This document shows positions 25,924-38,900 of a stretch of 64,000 nucleotides of DNA, in pieces. Each line of letters opens with the position of its first letter. Position 1 is the first letter of the stretch. The DNA comes from Pseudomonas fragi (GTDB taxonomy: Bacteria; Pseudomonadota; Gammaproteobacteria; Pseudomonadales; Pseudomonadaceae): contig NZ_NQKQ01000014.1 of the NCBI RefSeq assembly GCF_002269505.1, positions 1 through 64,000 on the forward strand, given 5' to 3'. Below the pieces are notes generated by a model. It saw only the letters and a program-made list of their open reading frames with translations. It had not been told where the DNA came from and searched no databases. Made by a program: the position numbers and the translations under genes.

Positions 25924-25950
25924 AACCTCGCGCCATAATCGACAGGCATA

Positions 25951-25982
25951 AAAAAACGGTGCTCACGGGGCACCGTTTTTTC
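25951..25982. terminator. Bidirectional terminator between cobM and nfuA
   Basis: AAAAAACGGTGC, a short loop, then GCACCGTTTTTT. It is flanked by A and T runs on each side and so suits both converging genes. Confidence 0.9.
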
Positions 25983-26017
25983 TTCAGCTTCGCAGCGAAC
26001 ACCCTGTTACTGATTAA

Positions 26018-26602
26018 TCAGTAGTAGGCGTTTTCTTTCTGCGAGTGGTCTGTCACGTCACGTACGCCTTTAAGCTCCGGCACACGCTCAAGCAGAGTGC
26101 GCTCGATACCTTCGCGCAAGGTCACGTCTGCCTGGCCACAGCCCTGGCAACCGCCACCGAACTTGAGCACCGCGATACCGTCTTCAACCACTTCAATCAG
26201 GCTGACCTGACCACCGTGGCTGGCCAAACCGGGGTTGATCTCGGTTTGCAGGTAGTAGTTGATGCGCTCGTTGATCGGGCTGTCGGCGTTGACCATCGGC
26301 ACTTTGGCGTTTGGCGCCTTGATGGTCAGCTGACCACCCATGCGATCGGTGGCGTAGTCCACCACGGCATCGTCCAGGAACGGTTCGCTGAACGAATCGA
26401 TCCAGGCCGTGAAGCTTTTCAGGCCAATGGCGGTGTCTTCAGGTTTGACTTCAGCCGGCTTGCAATAAGCAATGCAGGTTTCAGCGTACTGAGTACCGGG
26501 TTGGGTGATAAAAACGCGGATACCGATACCCGGGGTGTTCTGCTTGGACAGCAGATCAGCCAGGTAATCGTGGGCAGCGTCGGTAATCGTTATGGCGCTC
26601 AT
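26018..26602 (-). CDS. nfuA: Fe-S biogenesis protein NfuA
   Basis: The start at 26602 gives 194 aa ([18 protein letters not shown]), the usual length. The N-terminal half is a degenerate A-type scaffold domain. The C-terminal Nfu domain carries the cluster-binding C-x-x-C in [15 protein letters not shown] (about 150-158). It carries a 4Fe-4S cluster to client enzymes, especially under stress. It converges with cobM and is followed on its upstream side by cti. Confidence 0.95.
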   Translation of the reverse strand: MSAITITDAAHDYLADLLSKQNTPGIGIRVFITQPGTQYAETCIAYCKPAEVKPEDTAIGLKSFTAWIDSFSEPFLDDAVVDYATDRMGGQLTIKAPNAKVPMVNADSPINERINYYLQTEINPGLASHGGQVSLIEVVEDGIAVLKFGGGCQGCGQADVTLREGIERTLLERVPELKGVRDVTDHSQKENAYY

Positions 26603-26648
26603 GGAATCTCCTCGCAGACATGTGACGCAGTTTACGCCAATCGGCGCG

Positions 26649-26677
26649 CCTGACAAAGTCCTAGTGTTTTTGTCAGG
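26649..26677. promoter_or_regulatory. Inverted repeat in the cti-nfuA gap
   Basis: CCTGACAAA and TTTGTCAGG form a perfect 9-bp inverted repeat (26649-26657 and 26669-26677) with an 11-base spacer, 47 bases upstream of the nfuA start and 38 bases past the cti stop. It has no T-run in the cti direction, so it may be an operator or a weak terminator. Its function is unknown. Confidence 0.4.
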
Positions 26678-26714
26678 AAAGCTGCGTCCCATTCGTTCAA
26701 TTTCAACCGCCCCT

Positions 26715-29012
26715 TTACAGGTTTTCGTAGCGGTTCATGTCCAGTACGCCCGCTTCAACCGGGTCGGTTTCATGGATGTACTGGCCTATATCATGGAAGT
26801 ACTGCCAAAACTGCGGGTGACTGCGGCGGATCCCCCACCGCTCGACGATGCGGTCAAATGTTGCCTGATCCTTGCATTGCTCCATGGCCTCGACAAAGGT
26901 TTCGACCTGGCCTGCAGGGATATTGAACATGAAGTTGGGGTAGCTGCTCAGCACTCCCGGGTAGATGGTCAAGGTGTCCAGCCCCGGCTCCAGGCGGTAT
27001 TCCTCGCCCAGCATAAAGGCCACGTTGGTGTGCGCACGGTTGCGCAACATGCTGTACATCTCGCGCTTGCCGTCTGCACCTTCGATACGCAGCATGGTGG
27101 CTTCAGGCAATTGATTGATCACATCCAGCCCGGCAGCAGGCCGCGAGGTCAAACGGCTGAGCGCTTGCTCGGCGTATCTGAATTCCTGCGCAATATCGGG
27201 CCGTGAGCAGTAGGCACCCGAGCAGCGGTTGATAGGGTCGGGGCGCGCATTCAGGGTGCCGGTGCGCTCAATCAGCTTGAGGGCGAAGTCACGTTTGGGA
27301 TCGGCCGGGTCGAGCTTCATGCCGGTCGGGGTGTCTGTGTCGATTTTCTGGTAGTCCATCCACATCTTCAGCTTGCCGCTGTTCTGATACCAGTCGCTGA
27401 GGATCGACGCCCTGGAATCGGCGGGCATCAGGCGCAGGAAGTTGACTTCAGCACCATTGCGGATCAAGTCAAAGTACAGACGCGTCTGAGCCTGGTGCGA
27501 GACATTGCCGAATACGTCGAAGTTGACTGCCAACTGGTAGTAGGTGCGCTCCAGCAACGGGTAGTCGAACAGCCACAGGGTTTGCGGGATATCACCGATC
27601 AGGCCCTTGCTCACACTGGCGCTGTCAAAGTGACGGAAGACCGTGAGCAAGGCGTTGTCGTTGCCCGCCCACAGGGTCGACCAGCTCGGCGGCGGCATCT
27701 CGGCATAAGCCTTTTGCCGCAGTTTTTCATAGTCGTTGCGCTTGTCACGGTAGTTGTGCCACAGCGAAATAACGCTGCCAACGTCGTCGATCTGGCCGGG
27801 CATCGCCAGCAATGGGGTTGCTACACCGCGATAAACCGCATCGGTGACATAACGGTCACGGGCCGGTTCCTGGAACACGGTCCAGAAGTTATCACGAATT
27901 ACATCAGTGGCAATTTGACCGCGGCAAACCGGGCCACGGATAAAGGTGCGCACGAAGTATTCAGCGTTATCGAGCATAAACTGATAGCGCGCCACTGCAG
28001 GAATGGCTTCAAAGGTCTCAAATGGGTTGGCACGCCCGCGTGGCCCGTAGCCAGGCAGTCTGGTGGCATGCCAGTCGCCGCTGTAGAACAGCTGTTTGAC
28101 CCGCGCCAGTTTGTGCGCACCCATTGGGTAGGTGATGTGGGTTTTATGCACAATCACGCCCTGCACCGGCTGCAAACGATAGTAAAACGCCGTGCCCGGG
28201 TCATCGTTGGGGCGGCGTGTGGCGATCAGGTCCACAGGTTGCCCGCTGGGCGTGCGCGAGCGCACCCACTGGAAGTAATGCCCCGGCACACCATTGTCAA
28301 AATAGGTATGGGCCAGGAACAGGTGCTCGTACAACCAGCGCGCCACCAGCGCTTCGGTGGAACCCGGACGGTTGAACAGCTCTTCCCACTCGGCAATCTG
28401 CGCCGCCTCGACCGCTGTGGGCTTGATCGCGTTCTGATCAACTTTTGCCCCCTGGGCCAGCCAGGTCTGCACGGTGCTGTATTGCTGGTCGGTCAGCCCG
28501 GTGACGGCCAGCGGCATACCCTCTTTGGGATGGCTCTGGGCATAGGCATTGAACTCGCCGGGCGCCGGGCAGACGTTTTCGCGGTTCAGGCCCAGGACGA
28601 TTTCTTCGGGCAACTTGGCGTTGGGAGTCAGCGGCGTGCTGTGCCCAAGTTCCAGCATGCGCGCCATCAGGGCTGCTTGCGCGCCTTGAGCGTCGAGAAC
28701 CGAGTAAAAACCCTTGTTGCGCCATTCATTGGGGCCGCTGGCATCGTAGAAAATCCGCGTCGGGGCGACGGCATCTACACGGTCCCCTTTATATACCGGG
28801 ACTTTACTGGCACCACGGGTAGCGCCCTCCGCGCTCCCCAGGTTGAGCTGGCAGGCCGCATCATTGCAGGCGTGGCAGGCAACGCATTTTTCGGTGAGGA
28901 TCGGCTGGATGTCCCTGGTGTAGGAAATAGCCGGGCTGACCAACGGGGTCTGTGCCAACGCTGTACTGCACACCACCAGCGTCACGGCGCTGGTGAGTAG
29001 GCGAAAAAACAT
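26715..29012 (-). CDS. cti: Fatty-acid cis/trans isomerase
   Basis: The ATG at 29012 gives 765 aa with a Sec signal ([20 protein letters not shown]). A cytochrome c-type heme site, CVACH, lies about 42 residues in, as is typical for Cti. This periplasmic heme enzyme turns cis unsaturated fatty acids of membrane phospholipids into trans forms to stiffen the membrane under solvent or heat stress. Full length and all family blocks seem intact. It neighbours nfuA and metH, an arrangement conserved in Pseudomonas as far as I recall. Confidence 0.93.
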   Translation of the reverse strand: MFFRLLTSAVTLVVCSTALAQTPLVSPAISYTRDIQPILTEKCVACHACNDAACQLNLGSAEGATRGASKVPVYKGDRVDAVAPTRIFYDASGPNEWRNKGFYSVLDAQGAQAALMARMLELGHSTPLTPNAKLPEEIVLGLNRENVCPAPGEFNAYAQSHPKEGMPLAVTGLTDQQYSTVQTWLAQGAKVDQNAIKPTAVEAAQIAEWEELFNRPGSTEALVARWLYEHLFLAHTYFDNGVPGHYFQWVRSRTPSGQPVDLIATRRPNDDPGTAFYYRLQPVQGVIVHKTHITYPMGAHKLARVKQLFYSGDWHATRLPGYGPRGRANPFETFEAIPAVARYQFMLDNAEYFVRTFIRGPVCRGQIATDVIRDNFWTVFQEPARDRYVTDAVYRGVATPLLAMPGQIDDVGSVISLWHNYRDKRNDYEKLRQKAYAEMPPPSWSTLWAGNDNALLTVFRHFDSASVSKGLIGDIPQTLWLFDYPLLERTYYQLAVNFDVFGNVSHQAQTRLYFDLIRNGAEVNFLRLMPADSRASILSDWYQNSGKLKMWMDYQKIDTDTPTGMKLDPADPKRDFALKLIERTGTLNARPDPINRCSGAYCSRPDIAQEFRYAEQALSRLTSRPAAGLDVINQLPEATMLRIEGADGKREMYSMLRNRAHTNVAFMLGEEYRLEPGLDTLTIYPGVLSSYPNFMFNIPAGQVETFVEAMEQCKDQATFDRIVERWGIRRSHPQFWQYFHDIGQYIHETDPVEAGVLDMNRYENL

Positions 29013-29166
29013 GTGCCATTGTCCTGATATCAAAAATATGTCGCGATTCTACCCGTCGAACAAAGGCCGCAACATGAATCAAATTCATGTAAATCAGCAG
29101 ACGCTCAAATCCCACGCAGGTTTGTTATGATTTCGCATCTTTTGCATGGCTCTAACAGGTAGTCCT

Positions 29167-32100
29167 ATGTCTGACCGCAGCGCTCGTCTCCAAGCACTTC
29201 AGCAAGCCCTCAAAGAGCGCATTCTGATTCTCGATGGCGGCATGGGCACTATGATCCAAAGCTACCGTCTAGAGGAACACGACTATCGTGGCACACGCTT
29301 CGCCGACTGGCCGAGCGACGTCAAGGGTAACAACGACCTTCTGGTGCTCACCCGCCCCGACGTGATCGGCTCGATTGAAAAGGCCTATCTGGATGCCGGC
29401 GCCGATATTCTCGAAACCAACACCTTCAACGCGACTCAGGTATCGCAAGCCGACTACGGCATGCAGGCACTGGCTTACGAGCTAAACGTAGAAGGCGCTC
29501 GCCTTGCGCGCAAGGTGGCCGATGCCAAGACACTGGAAACCCCGGACAAACCGCGTTTCGTCGCGGGGGTGCTCGGCCCTACCAGCCGTACCTGCTCGCT
29601 GTCGCCAGACGTTAACAACCCCGGCTACCGCAACGTGACCTTCGATGAACTGGTGGAAAACTACACCGAGGCCACTAAAGGCCTGATCGAAGGCGGCGCC
29701 GATCTGATCCTGATCGAAACCATTTTCGACACCCTCAACGCCAAGGCTGCGATCTTCGCCGTACAGGGCGTATTCGAAGAGTTGGGTGTCGAGTTGCCGA
29801 TCATGATTTCCGGCACCATCACCGACGCCTCCGGCCGCACCCTGTCGGGCCAGACCACCGAAGCGTTCTGGAACTCCGTAGCGCACGCCAAACCGATTTC
29901 CGTGGGCCTGAACTGCGCCCTGGGCGCCAGCGAGCTGCGCCCGTACCTCGAAGAACTGTCGAACAAGGCCGGCACCTACGTCTCGGCTCACCCGAACGCG
30001 GGTCTGCCCAACGAATTCGGCGAGTACGACGAACTGCCGTCCGAAACCGCCAAGGTCATTGAAGAATTCGCCCAAAGCGGCTTCCTCAACATCGTCGGTG
30101 GCTGCTGCGGCACCACGCCGGGGCATATCCAGGCCATCGCCAACGCCGTGGCCGGTTATGCGCCACGCCAGATCCCGGACATTCCAAAGGCCTGCCGTCT
30201 TTCCGGGCTGGAACCATTCACCATCGACCGCAGTTCGCTGTTCGTCAACGTCGGTGAACGCACCAACATCACCGGCTCTGCCCGCTTTGCCCGCCTGATC
30301 CGCGAAGACAACTACACCGAAGCCCTGGAAGTGGCCTTGCAACAGGTTGAAGCCGGTGCGCAGATCATCGACATCAACATGGACGAGGGCATGCTGGATT
30401 CGAAGAAGGCGATGGTCACCTTCCTCAACCTGATCGCCGGCGAGCCTGATATCTCCCGTGTACCCATCATGATCGACTCCTCCAAGTGGGAAGTGATCGA
30501 AGCGGGCCTCAAGTGCATCCAGGGCAAGGGCATCGTCAACTCGATCAGCATGAAAGAAGGCGTCGAGCAGTTCATTCATCACGCAAAACTGTGCAAGCGC
30601 TATGGCGCCGCGGTGGTGGTGATGGCCTTCGACGAAGCCGGCCAGGCCGATACCGAAGCGCGTAAAAAGGAAATCTGCAAACGCTCCTACGACATTCTGG
30701 TCAACGATGTGGGCTTCCCGCCAGAAGACATCATCTTCGACCCGAACATCTTCGCCGTAGCTACCGGCATTGAAGAACACAACAACTACGCTGTGGACTT
30801 TATCAACGCCTGTGCCTATATCCGCGACGAACTGCCCTATGCCCTGACGTCCGGGGGCGTATCCAACGTGTCGTTCTCGTTCCGTGGCAACAACCCGGTG
30901 CGTGAAGCCATCCACTCGGTGTTTCTGCTCTACGCGATCCGCAATGGCCTGACCATGGGCATCGTCAACGCCGGCCAACTGGAGATCTACGACCAGATTC
31001 CCGCCGAGCTGCGCGATGCCGTGGAAGACGTGGTGCTTAACCGCACCCCGGACGCCACCGACAACCTGCTGGCCATTGCCGACAAGTACAAGGGTGATGG
31101 CAGCGTCAAGGAAGCCGAAACCGAAGAGTGGCGCAGCTGGGACGTCAACAAGCGTCTGGAGCATGCGCTGGTCAAGGGCATCACCACCCATATCGTTGAA
31201 GACACCGAAGAGTCGCGCCAGTCCTTCAAGCGCCCGATCGAAGTGATCGAAGGCCCGCTGATGTCGGGCATGAACATCGTCGGCGACCTGTTTGGCGCAG
31301 GTAAAATGTTCCTGCCGCAGGTGGTCAAATCTGCCCGCGTGATGAAACAGGCAGTTGCTCACCTGATCCCGTTTATCGAACTGGAAAAAGGCGACAAGCC
31401 AGAAGCCAAGGGCAAGATCCTGATGGCCACGGTCAAGGGCGACGTGCACGATATCGGCAAGAACATCGTTGGCGTGGTGCTGGGCTGTAACGGCTACGAC
31501 ATTGTCGACCTTGGCGTGATGGTGCCCGCGGAGAAAATCCTCCAGGTGGCCAAGGAGCAGAAGTGCGACATCATCGGTCTTTCCGGACTGATCACGCCGT
31601 CGCTGGATGAAATGGTCCATGTTGCCCGCGAGATGCAGCGTCAGAACTTCCATCTGCCACTGATGATCGGCGGTGCGACTACGTCCAAGGCGCACACTGC
31701 GGTCAAGATCGAACCCAAGTACCAGAACGATGCCGTGATCTACGTCACCGACGCCTCCCGCGCCGTGGGCGTGGCCACACAGTTGCTGTCCAAGGAACTG
31801 AAACCGGCCTTTGTTCAGAAAACCCGCGAAGAGTACGTTGAAGTCCGTGAGCGCACCGCCAACCGCAGTGCCCGCACCGAACGCCTGAGCTACCCGGCAT
31901 CGATCGCCAAAAAGCCGCAGTTCGACTGGGCCAGCTACCAGCCGGTGAAACCGACCTTTACCGGCGCCAAGGTGCTGGACAATATCGACCTCAAGGTACT
32001 GGCCGAATACATCGACTGGACACCGTTCTTTATTTCCTGGGACCTGGCAGGCAAGTTCCCACGCATCCTTACCGACGAAGTGGTCGGTGAAGCAGCCACG

Positions 32101-32877
32101 GCGCTGTACGCTGATGCCCAGGAAATGCTGAAAAAACTGATCGACGAGAAATTGATCAGCGCCCGTGCGGTGTTTGGCTTCTGGCCAGCCAACCAGGTCA
32201 ATGATGATGATCTGGAACTCTATGGTGATGATGGCCAGCCATTGGCCAAACTGCATCACTTGCGCCAGCAGATCATCAAGACCGACGGCAAGCCAAACTT
32301 CTCCCTGGCCGACTTTGTCGCGCCGAAAGACAGCGGCGTGACCGACTACGTGGGTGGCTTTATCACCACCGCCGGCATCGGTGCCGAAGAAGTGGCCAAG
32401 GCGTATCAGGACGCAGGCGACGACTACAACTCGATCATGGTCAAGGCCCTGGCTGACCGCTTGGCCGAGGCTTGCGCCGAGTGGCTGCACCAGCAGGTGC
32501 GGACCCACTACTGGGGCTACGCCAAGGATGAACAGTTGGGCAATGAAGAGCTGATCAAGGAGCAATACAGCGGTATCCGCCCTGCTCCGGGCTACCCGGC
32601 GTGCCCGGATCACACCGAAAAAGGCACCTTGTTCCAACTGCTCGACCCAGAAGCCGAAGAAATGCGCGCGGGCAAAAGCGGTGTGTTCCTTACCGAGCAC
32701 TACGCCATGTTCCCGGCGGCAGCGGTCAGCGGTTGGTACTTCGCCCATCCGCAAGCGCAGTACTTTGCAGTGGGTAAAGTCGACAAGGACCAGATAGAGA
32801 GCTACACGGCGCGCAAGGGTCAAGACCTGAGCGTGACCGAGCGCTGGCTGGCACCCAACCTTGGGTATGACAACTGA
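29167..32877 (+). CDS. metH: Cobalamin-dependent methionine synthase
   Basis: This 1236-aa protein has the complete four-module MetH layout. The homocysteine domain has zinc cysteines in GLNCALG (about 250) and [10 protein letters not shown] (about 310-311). The pterin-binding domain lies at about 355-620. The cobalamin domain has DVHDIGKN (axial His761). The C-terminal activation domain contains [12 protein letters not shown]. It transfers the methyl group of methyl-THF to homocysteine through B12. The ATG at 29167 ([20 protein letters not shown]) is chosen over an upstream in-frame ATG because it matches the usual N-terminus. No SAH riboswitch was seen upstream. Confidence 0.97.
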   Translation: MSDRSARLQALQQALKERILILDGGMGTMIQSYRLEEHDYRGTRFADWPSDVKGNNDLLVLTRPDVIGSIEKAYLDAGADILETNTFNATQVSQADYGMQALAYELNVEGARLARKVADAKTLETPDKPRFVAGVLGPTSRTCSLSPDVNNPGYRNVTFDELVENYTEATKGLIEGGADLILIETIFDTLNAKAAIFAVQGVFEELGVELPIMISGTITDASGRTLSGQTTEAFWNSVAHAKPISVGLNCALGASELRPYLEELSNKAGTYVSAHPNAGLPNEFGEYDELPSETAKVIEEFAQSGFLNIVGGCCGTTPGHIQAIANAVAGYAPRQIPDIPKACRLSGLEPFTIDRSSLFVNVGERTNITGSARFARLIREDNYTEALEVALQQVEAGAQIIDINMDEGMLDSKKAMVTFLNLIAGEPDISRVPIMIDSSKWEVIEAGLKCIQGKGIVNSISMKEGVEQFIHHAKLCKRYGAAVVVMAFDEAGQADTEARKKEICKRSYDILVNDVGFPPEDIIFDPNIFAVATGIEEHNNYAVDFINACAYIRDELPYALTSGGVSNVSFSFRGNNPVREAIHSVFLLYAIRNGLTMGIVNAGQLEIYDQIPAELRDAVEDVVLNRTPDATDNLLAIADKYKGDGSVKEAETEEWRSWDVNKRLEHALVKGITTHIVEDTEESRQSFKRPIEVIEGPLMSGMNIVGDLFGAGKMFLPQVVKSARVMKQAVAHLIPFIELEKGDKPEAKGKILMATVKGDVHDIGKNIVGVVLGCNGYDIVDLGVMVPAEKILQVAKEQKCDIIGLSGLITPSLDEMVHVAREMQRQNFHLPLMIGGATTSKAHTAVKIEPKYQNDAVIYVTDASRAVGVATQLLSKELKPAFVQKTREEYVEVRERTANRSARTERLSYPASIAKKPQFDWASYQPVKPTFTGAKVLDNIDLKVLAEYIDWTPFFISWDLAGKFPRILTDEVVGEAATALYADAQEMLKKLIDEKLISARAVFGFWPANQVNDDDLELYGDDGQPLAKLHHLRQQIIKTDGKPNFSLADFVAPKDSGVTDYVGGFITTAGIGAEEVAKAYQDAGDDYNSIMVKALADRLAEACAEWLHQQVRTHYWGYAKDEQLGNEELIKEQYSGIRPAPGYPACPDHTEKGTLFQLLDPEAEEMRAGKSGVFLTEHYAMFPAAAVSGWYFAHPQAQYFAVGKVDKDQIESYTARKGQDLSVTERWLAPNLGYDN

Positions 32878-32887
32878 CAGCTATGAA

Positions 32888-32910
32888 GCCCGCCGCAAGG
32901 CGGGCCTTTG
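32888..32910 (+). terminator. Terminator after metH
   Basis: GCCCGCC-GCAA-GGCGGGC with a stable GNRA tetraloop, followed by a short CTTTG. The T-run is poor, so its strength is uncertain. Confidence 0.6.
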
Positions 32911-32991
32911 CTGGCCGCAAATCTGTATTCGCTGATGAGCGGTGCTGCTACATTTCTTTTTTGCAGCCGCTGAGTGCAGCACTCGTACTCT

Positions 32992-35900
32992 TTAAAGGCT
33001 AGCCACCCCCGCAAGCTCTTCAGTCGTCAGCCGCTCACGCAACTGACGCGCTTCATTGCGATTACGCTCATCCAACGCCTCAAGCTCTTGCAGATAGCCG
33101 TTGCCCATATCAGTGTGCCGGTCCTCCAGCGCTCTGTGTTCGTCTTCAAAACGCTGCTCAAGCACCTGGAAATCCTCTGAATACTGGCGTCGCAAGTAGC
33201 TGAGCCAATAATCCTGCATCAACAGTTGCCCCATAAAGGCGGGGGTCCGTTCAGCCGCCAATACCGCGTCATAGGCGTCATCAAGCTCCTGCGCCGTGAC
33301 TTTGGCCTCGCTTCTGTACAGCATGTCCCTGGGCTGGCGGGGCAGTTCCAGCCGTCCTGCCAGATCGACGCGATAAGCCATGCGAATTTCAGCCGGGTCC
33401 AGTTCCGGCCGCCGGTTGATGGCTGCCTGGGCGATTTCTTCTACTTGCCCCAGACGGAACAATCCTCTGGACAATCTGACCAGAGCGGGCCCCTCCTCGC
33501 CCGCCACCGCTGACTTGAGCACATTGAACTCGTACACTTTCACCTCGATATTGCTGAACAGCAAAATCCTGCCATCACCACAGGTAAACTGCGAACGCGC
33601 GCTGGCAAAAATATCGCTGCACAATTGCCCATCCGACTCTGCCGCCAGCAGAACCTCCCACACCCGATTGGTCAGATCGGCCCTGTCTTCCCTGAAGTCG
33701 CGCGTGTGTTTCAGCTCACTCAACAAATAAAACAGGCTTTCGCTGCCTTCCCGGGCCTGCAGGCCAGCCCATACCCCATGCTTGGGCGAGTCCGGCGCAA
33801 CCCCCTCGAACCATCGGGCCTTTTGCTGCGTCGCAGGCTCGCCGAATACCTGGCCCAGGTCCTCATCTTCCCCGCCAAAGGTGCTGTCCGAGCCATTGCT
33901 GTCCTGCAACGCAAGATCAATATCCTCACGGCTATAACCAAGGCCGTTGCCCGAAAACTCCAGATAATCCCGTAACGATCGATAGCCCGAAGACGTCAGC
34001 AGGTTGTCGGTCAAATCGGTTCCAGCCATCAAGACATCGTTGTCCCCTGTGAACAGTTGCGAGGGGATATCCTCAATCTGGTTGCCGCTCAAGTTCAGGG
34101 TTCTGAGCGTGGGCGTATTGAGGACCTGCGCGGGCCAGCGGGCCAGGTGATTGCCTCTCAGATCGAGGGCTTGCAGGCGGGACAGGCCGCTCAAGTCAAA
34201 ACTCTCGAGACGGTTATGGCTCAGATCCAGCCACTCCAGGCGCGCCAGTGGCTGCAACTGTTGATGCAGACGATCGCTGTCGTCGAAGCTGTTGAAGCGA
34301 GCCTCAAGCCGGGTCAGGCGTTCTAATGAACCGACTGCCCCGGGCAGTGTTGTCAGTGCATTGTTATTGAGTCGCAAGGTATTCAATGCCGGAAAATCAG
34401 CGATAAAAACATCCGCGCCCTCAGCTGTAAGCCTCACACCATTGAGGCTCAACGCTGTTACATGGGCCATCTGGACTGGCAAGGCCGGCATGTCCCCCAG
34501 GCACAGATCCGAAAAGTCCAGGGTATTACCGCCCCGTTCCCGCGCAGGGCTGAGCGTTTGACGCCAGCACTGCATGATCCGCTCAGCCGCCCGCCTGCGA
34601 TCGACTGCACTGACCCAACGGCCATTCTCTCTGTAGCCTGGTATGTCAATCCAGCGATTGAGACTAATAGTCAGGTCGTCATGCTCTCGCGCCCACTCGA
34701 CAAGTCGGGCCTGAACCTCGATTGCGCCCATGCCGCGGGACTGCAAGCCATCAATACAGGCGATTGCTTCACTGAGCATCAAATCCGGATTGAGCCTCTG
34801 CACAAATGCTGCCGCAGTCATCTGCATTGCACCCGGCACAATTTCTGGCAGGCGCGGCAAAAGGAGCTCGGGCGAATCGGCTACCGACTGGGGGTAGTAC
34901 TCGGGGGTGCCACCGGTTTTGCCCGCCTCCAGCAACTGCACGCTGATATCCCCGACACTGTCACGCCCCAGCCTTGACGCATAGGCAAGCAAGTCTGCGC
35001 AACTGGCACGGGTTAGCCGACAGCCGCCCAGGCGGGTACCCTGCATCAACTGATCATGACCGTACAATGCCGCCTGCGGCACGGAGGTAACCGCACTGCG
35101 GCTCAGGTCCAGTTCATGCAGTAACCTCAGCTCCAGCACGCCGTCGGGCCACTCCCTGATGGCCGTATTCTTGAGGACCAGCACCTCAAGTCCGGACAGG
35201 GAGCGCACATCCAGAGACGTGACACGGTTGCGCTCAAGATTCAGTTCCCTGAGCCCCTGCAACTGATTCAGGCAGCCCTGTATTGAAGGGGTGACACTCA
35301 ACTCGTTGGAGCCCAGGTCGAGCACCTTGAGCCCCTTGAAGTTTGCCAGCTCGCCGGGCAACGATGTCAGGCCGTTGCGTCGCAGATTCAGGGACTGGAC
35401 ATGGGTAAACGAACCCAGAAACCTGCCAAGCTCGTCCAGGGGCACGGTTAAATTACTCAGGTTCAGATGCTCAACATGCGCCAGCGCCCTCGCGGGCAAT
35501 AGCGGCAAATCACTCACCAGGCCGCCCGACAGGTCCAGCACCACGGCGCTAGCATCACGCCATAACGGCCCCGTGGCGGGACCTTCTGCCCCCAGTCGAG
35601 CAGCAACACCCAGTCGCCAGCTGAGCTGTATCTTGTCAGCCGTATGCCTGCGAAAGAACATTTCAGTGGTCAATGGCGTCTGCTCAGTCCATGTATCCAG
35701 CGCCTGCATCAGCGCCCGATATTCTTCATGCAGCGCATTGATTTGCCTGAACAAGCCGGTGAAGTCCTGCTCCCTGAGCCTGGCCTGTTCAAGTACCCGC
35801 TCGACAACCTGTACATCCTGCAGGGTGAACCGCCTCAGGCAGCCCCGGCAGTACTGCAGTGACCACTGTTGCAGATCCTTGAGGTGAGCCGGTTCATCAC

Positions 35901-38900
35901 GCAGATACTCAAAAGCCCTGATCACCAGCGGCGGGTCCATGTTTGACCAGTCAAGACGCAACCCTCTCCATAACTGTCGGTGCTGGTTAAACAACTCATC
36001 AGGCAGAGTCTTGATCGCGGTCGCAAAAAGGTCGAGGGTTTGCAGATGCTCAAGTACAAACACTCCACGCGGCCATTGCTGCAGGTTGCCGCTCACGCGC
36101 AACACCCGCAGGCGGGGCCATGCACTGACGTCCAGCGCCTGGACAGTCCCCGACAGGCTCAGATGTTCAATTTGCGTCAGGCCATTGAGCCTATTTATGA
36201 AGGCCGGTGTGAACCCCGGATACTCGGCTTCAAGTGACAGCTGAGTGATGCCCGCAAGTTGATCCAGGGCATCGGCCAGCGCCATATTTTCCTGGCTGAT
36301 ATCACTCACCTCTAGACGTTGCACTCTTGGGAAACGCTTCACAAACCCGCCGCCAGGCTCACTCATCATTAGATCTGCATCGAGTTTTAATGCTCCAACA
36401 TGGGAGAAGTCGGCGTCCAGTGCAGGGAAATCACTGACAGATCCGAAATCAAGCAACACTGGTGTCTGCGAAGTACGCTGTAAACCTGCACGCCAGCAGG
36501 CAATTACCCTGTCAGCCACTGGTTGGCGTTCCCAGTCGTTGCCCGCACGCATCCAGACTTCCAGCGTGGTCCGCAAGCCTTCCAGTTCACGTTGCTGGTT
36601 GGCCAGAAAGTGGAACAGATGCTGGGCTGTCTCCCCGCCACTGCGACGCTCAAGCAGATAGCGGCTGGCCGCCTCATCACTCATGTTCGGGTAGATATCA
36701 CGCATTCTGCCAAGCAGTAACGGGTCCACATCTGACGCAGTACTGCGCCCCGAAAGTCCATAGCCGATATGGCCATTGAGTAACTGCAGATAAGGCCTGG
36801 AGCGCGGTGTACGCATTTTCAGGGCGCGAATCATTTCGTTGCGATGGGATCTTGCATAGCGGCCCACAGCTCTGCGCCGATCATGGCTTTGGCTGACATC
36901 GGGCAAGTGCAGGCAATGCTCTGCCAGACGCTCACTGTCGGCCGACGCCAGCCCTGGCAAGTCCAGCCCCGCAAGCGCCAGATTTAACCGGCTTTGCTGC
37001 GCAGCAACCCGGGCCAGATTATCAAGGGCGGCCGATATCCACCCTGTAGTACGCAGTTTGGCCAGATCGCTTTTACCGGCCCGGGCTAGCACCTCCCGAC
37101 CCATGCGTACGGACAGCCCGGGAAACCTGCGCTGTAACTGTTCAACATGGGGATCAGCCCGTTGGCCAAACTCAGTCAACCGTCTGAACCGGGCCTGCAA
37201 TTCAATACGCACCAGGTCCTCAGCGTGACGGTTGCGCGACGGCTTGAGGTCGATCCGTTTGCGCTCGACCCAATACAGCTCAAGGGTATCGAGTAACAAC
37301 GCTGGCGGTGGCCAGCCATCCATATGCGTTTTGCGCAGTGCATCGTCGGTTACCCCGCTGATATCACAGATCCGCCCAAGGGTGGCGTCATCAAAGCCTT
37401 CAGTCACATGGCCCAGCCGCCGCAGCAAGCTCGGGCGAGTCCATTGCAATGGTTGCTCATGGCTCAGGCGCCAGGCACCGGCATGATTGTGCTTGAGTTC
37501 GGGTTGATAAGCCGCGTTGTCCGTGGGGTGCTTGACCGTCCATGTGCTCTGCCCCGTACCAAGTGCCTGCTCGTAAACCTGCTGATCCACTTGTATATAG
37601 AGGCGGCCCTGTACTTCGTATTGCCCCAGGGCATTGGGGGCAAGCGGAGCGATCAGGGCGCGGTCGCATTGATAAGGCGTCATGTCCGGTTTCCAGAGCC
37701 GGGTCTGGCCATTGCGCAATGTAATCGGAATCAGTTGGTCAGCCCAACGGGGCAGTCTGTCTGCGCTGATTCTACTGATCCTGTGACCGGCGCCCGCCAT
37801 TACACCCGCCACGGCCAGGTTTATCGCCACACTCTCACAATGCGCCCAGGCCCCTTCAAGGTCGCCAACGCCCCAGGATTCAATGCCGTGATAGACCTCC
37901 ATGCCGATCTGTAAAGCCATGACCGCCATCATCACCTCCCCCAGACCGGGGATAAAAAACGCGGCAATGTTCACGACGTCCATGCCCAGCCCCAAGTAGT
38001 AATCCAGACGCTGCTGCAACAACTTGCGGTCGGCATCGGCGGTTGGCACCGCGAGTAAACGGGCATTGGCTTTGAGCCGTTCCAGATGCAGTCGGTACAA
38101 TTCACCAAACAGGTCAGCAGGCCTGATTTCGAGATAACGCTGAGCCAGCCTCAAGTCCACTTCATCGACAAATACCGGCATTTGACCCGTGGTGGAATCG
38201 GGGCGGGTTGTATAAAGCTGGTCGTTCAGGTGTGCCAAAAAGGTGGGTGCATCCCCCTGTGGCACCAGGCTGGCGAACAGTTGCTGATATTGCCCGGTAC
38301 GCAAATTCAGCCCAAGCTCATACTGGAAAGCCTCGAGTGACTGGTACTCCTTGAGCACCGCCTGTGGCGCCCCTGGAATGTAAACCAGCAGAGGTTCCAT
38401 ATCCGGCTTGTGCATTACCGGCAGATCGAAACCCAGCCCTGTTTTCGCCCACTCGGTTACCGGCAGCGTTGAGCGATACGGCCCGATCAGCAACACCTCG
38501 CCCAAGGTAAAGCCATACAGCTGCAACTGACTGAACACCACCGGTTTGCCAGCCATTGAGGGCACCGGTGCACGTTCCAGCACGGCCCGCATCATTGCGT
38601 AGGCCTGCAGGGATATGTCCTTTTGCATCAGAGCGCTGTGCAGATGAACGCCCAGCAGTTCCTGTTGCGCCCGGATCATCTGGTCGCGCACCACGGGTGC
38701 CCTTTCGGGCGCCTCGAACACGGCGTACAGGTGGTCCTGGTATTGCTGCCCCAGATCCAGGGCACGGCTGATGCGGGAAAAAACCTCGGGGGTCATGTCG
38801 AGCTTTTCCCGATAGGCGAAACCTGGTACAGGCTTCAGGTTCTCCAGACCTTGATCAATTTCCTTGACGCCTTCGCCCGAGCCATGCACCAGGGCTTCGG

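Noticed and set aside
27495..29000. Long open frame opposite cti
   Set aside because: Shadow of the cti gene. No ribosome-binding site and no recognisable domain.
29034..29166. SAH or SAM riboswitch upstream of metH
   Set aside because: The 130 bases before metH show none of the conserved SAH or SAM riboswitch blocks.
29482..32823. A very long open frame on the strand opposite metH (about 1100 codons)
   Set aside because: It is the mirror of MetH codon usage in GC-rich DNA. The protein is low-complexity and has no motifs, whereas MetH is intact.
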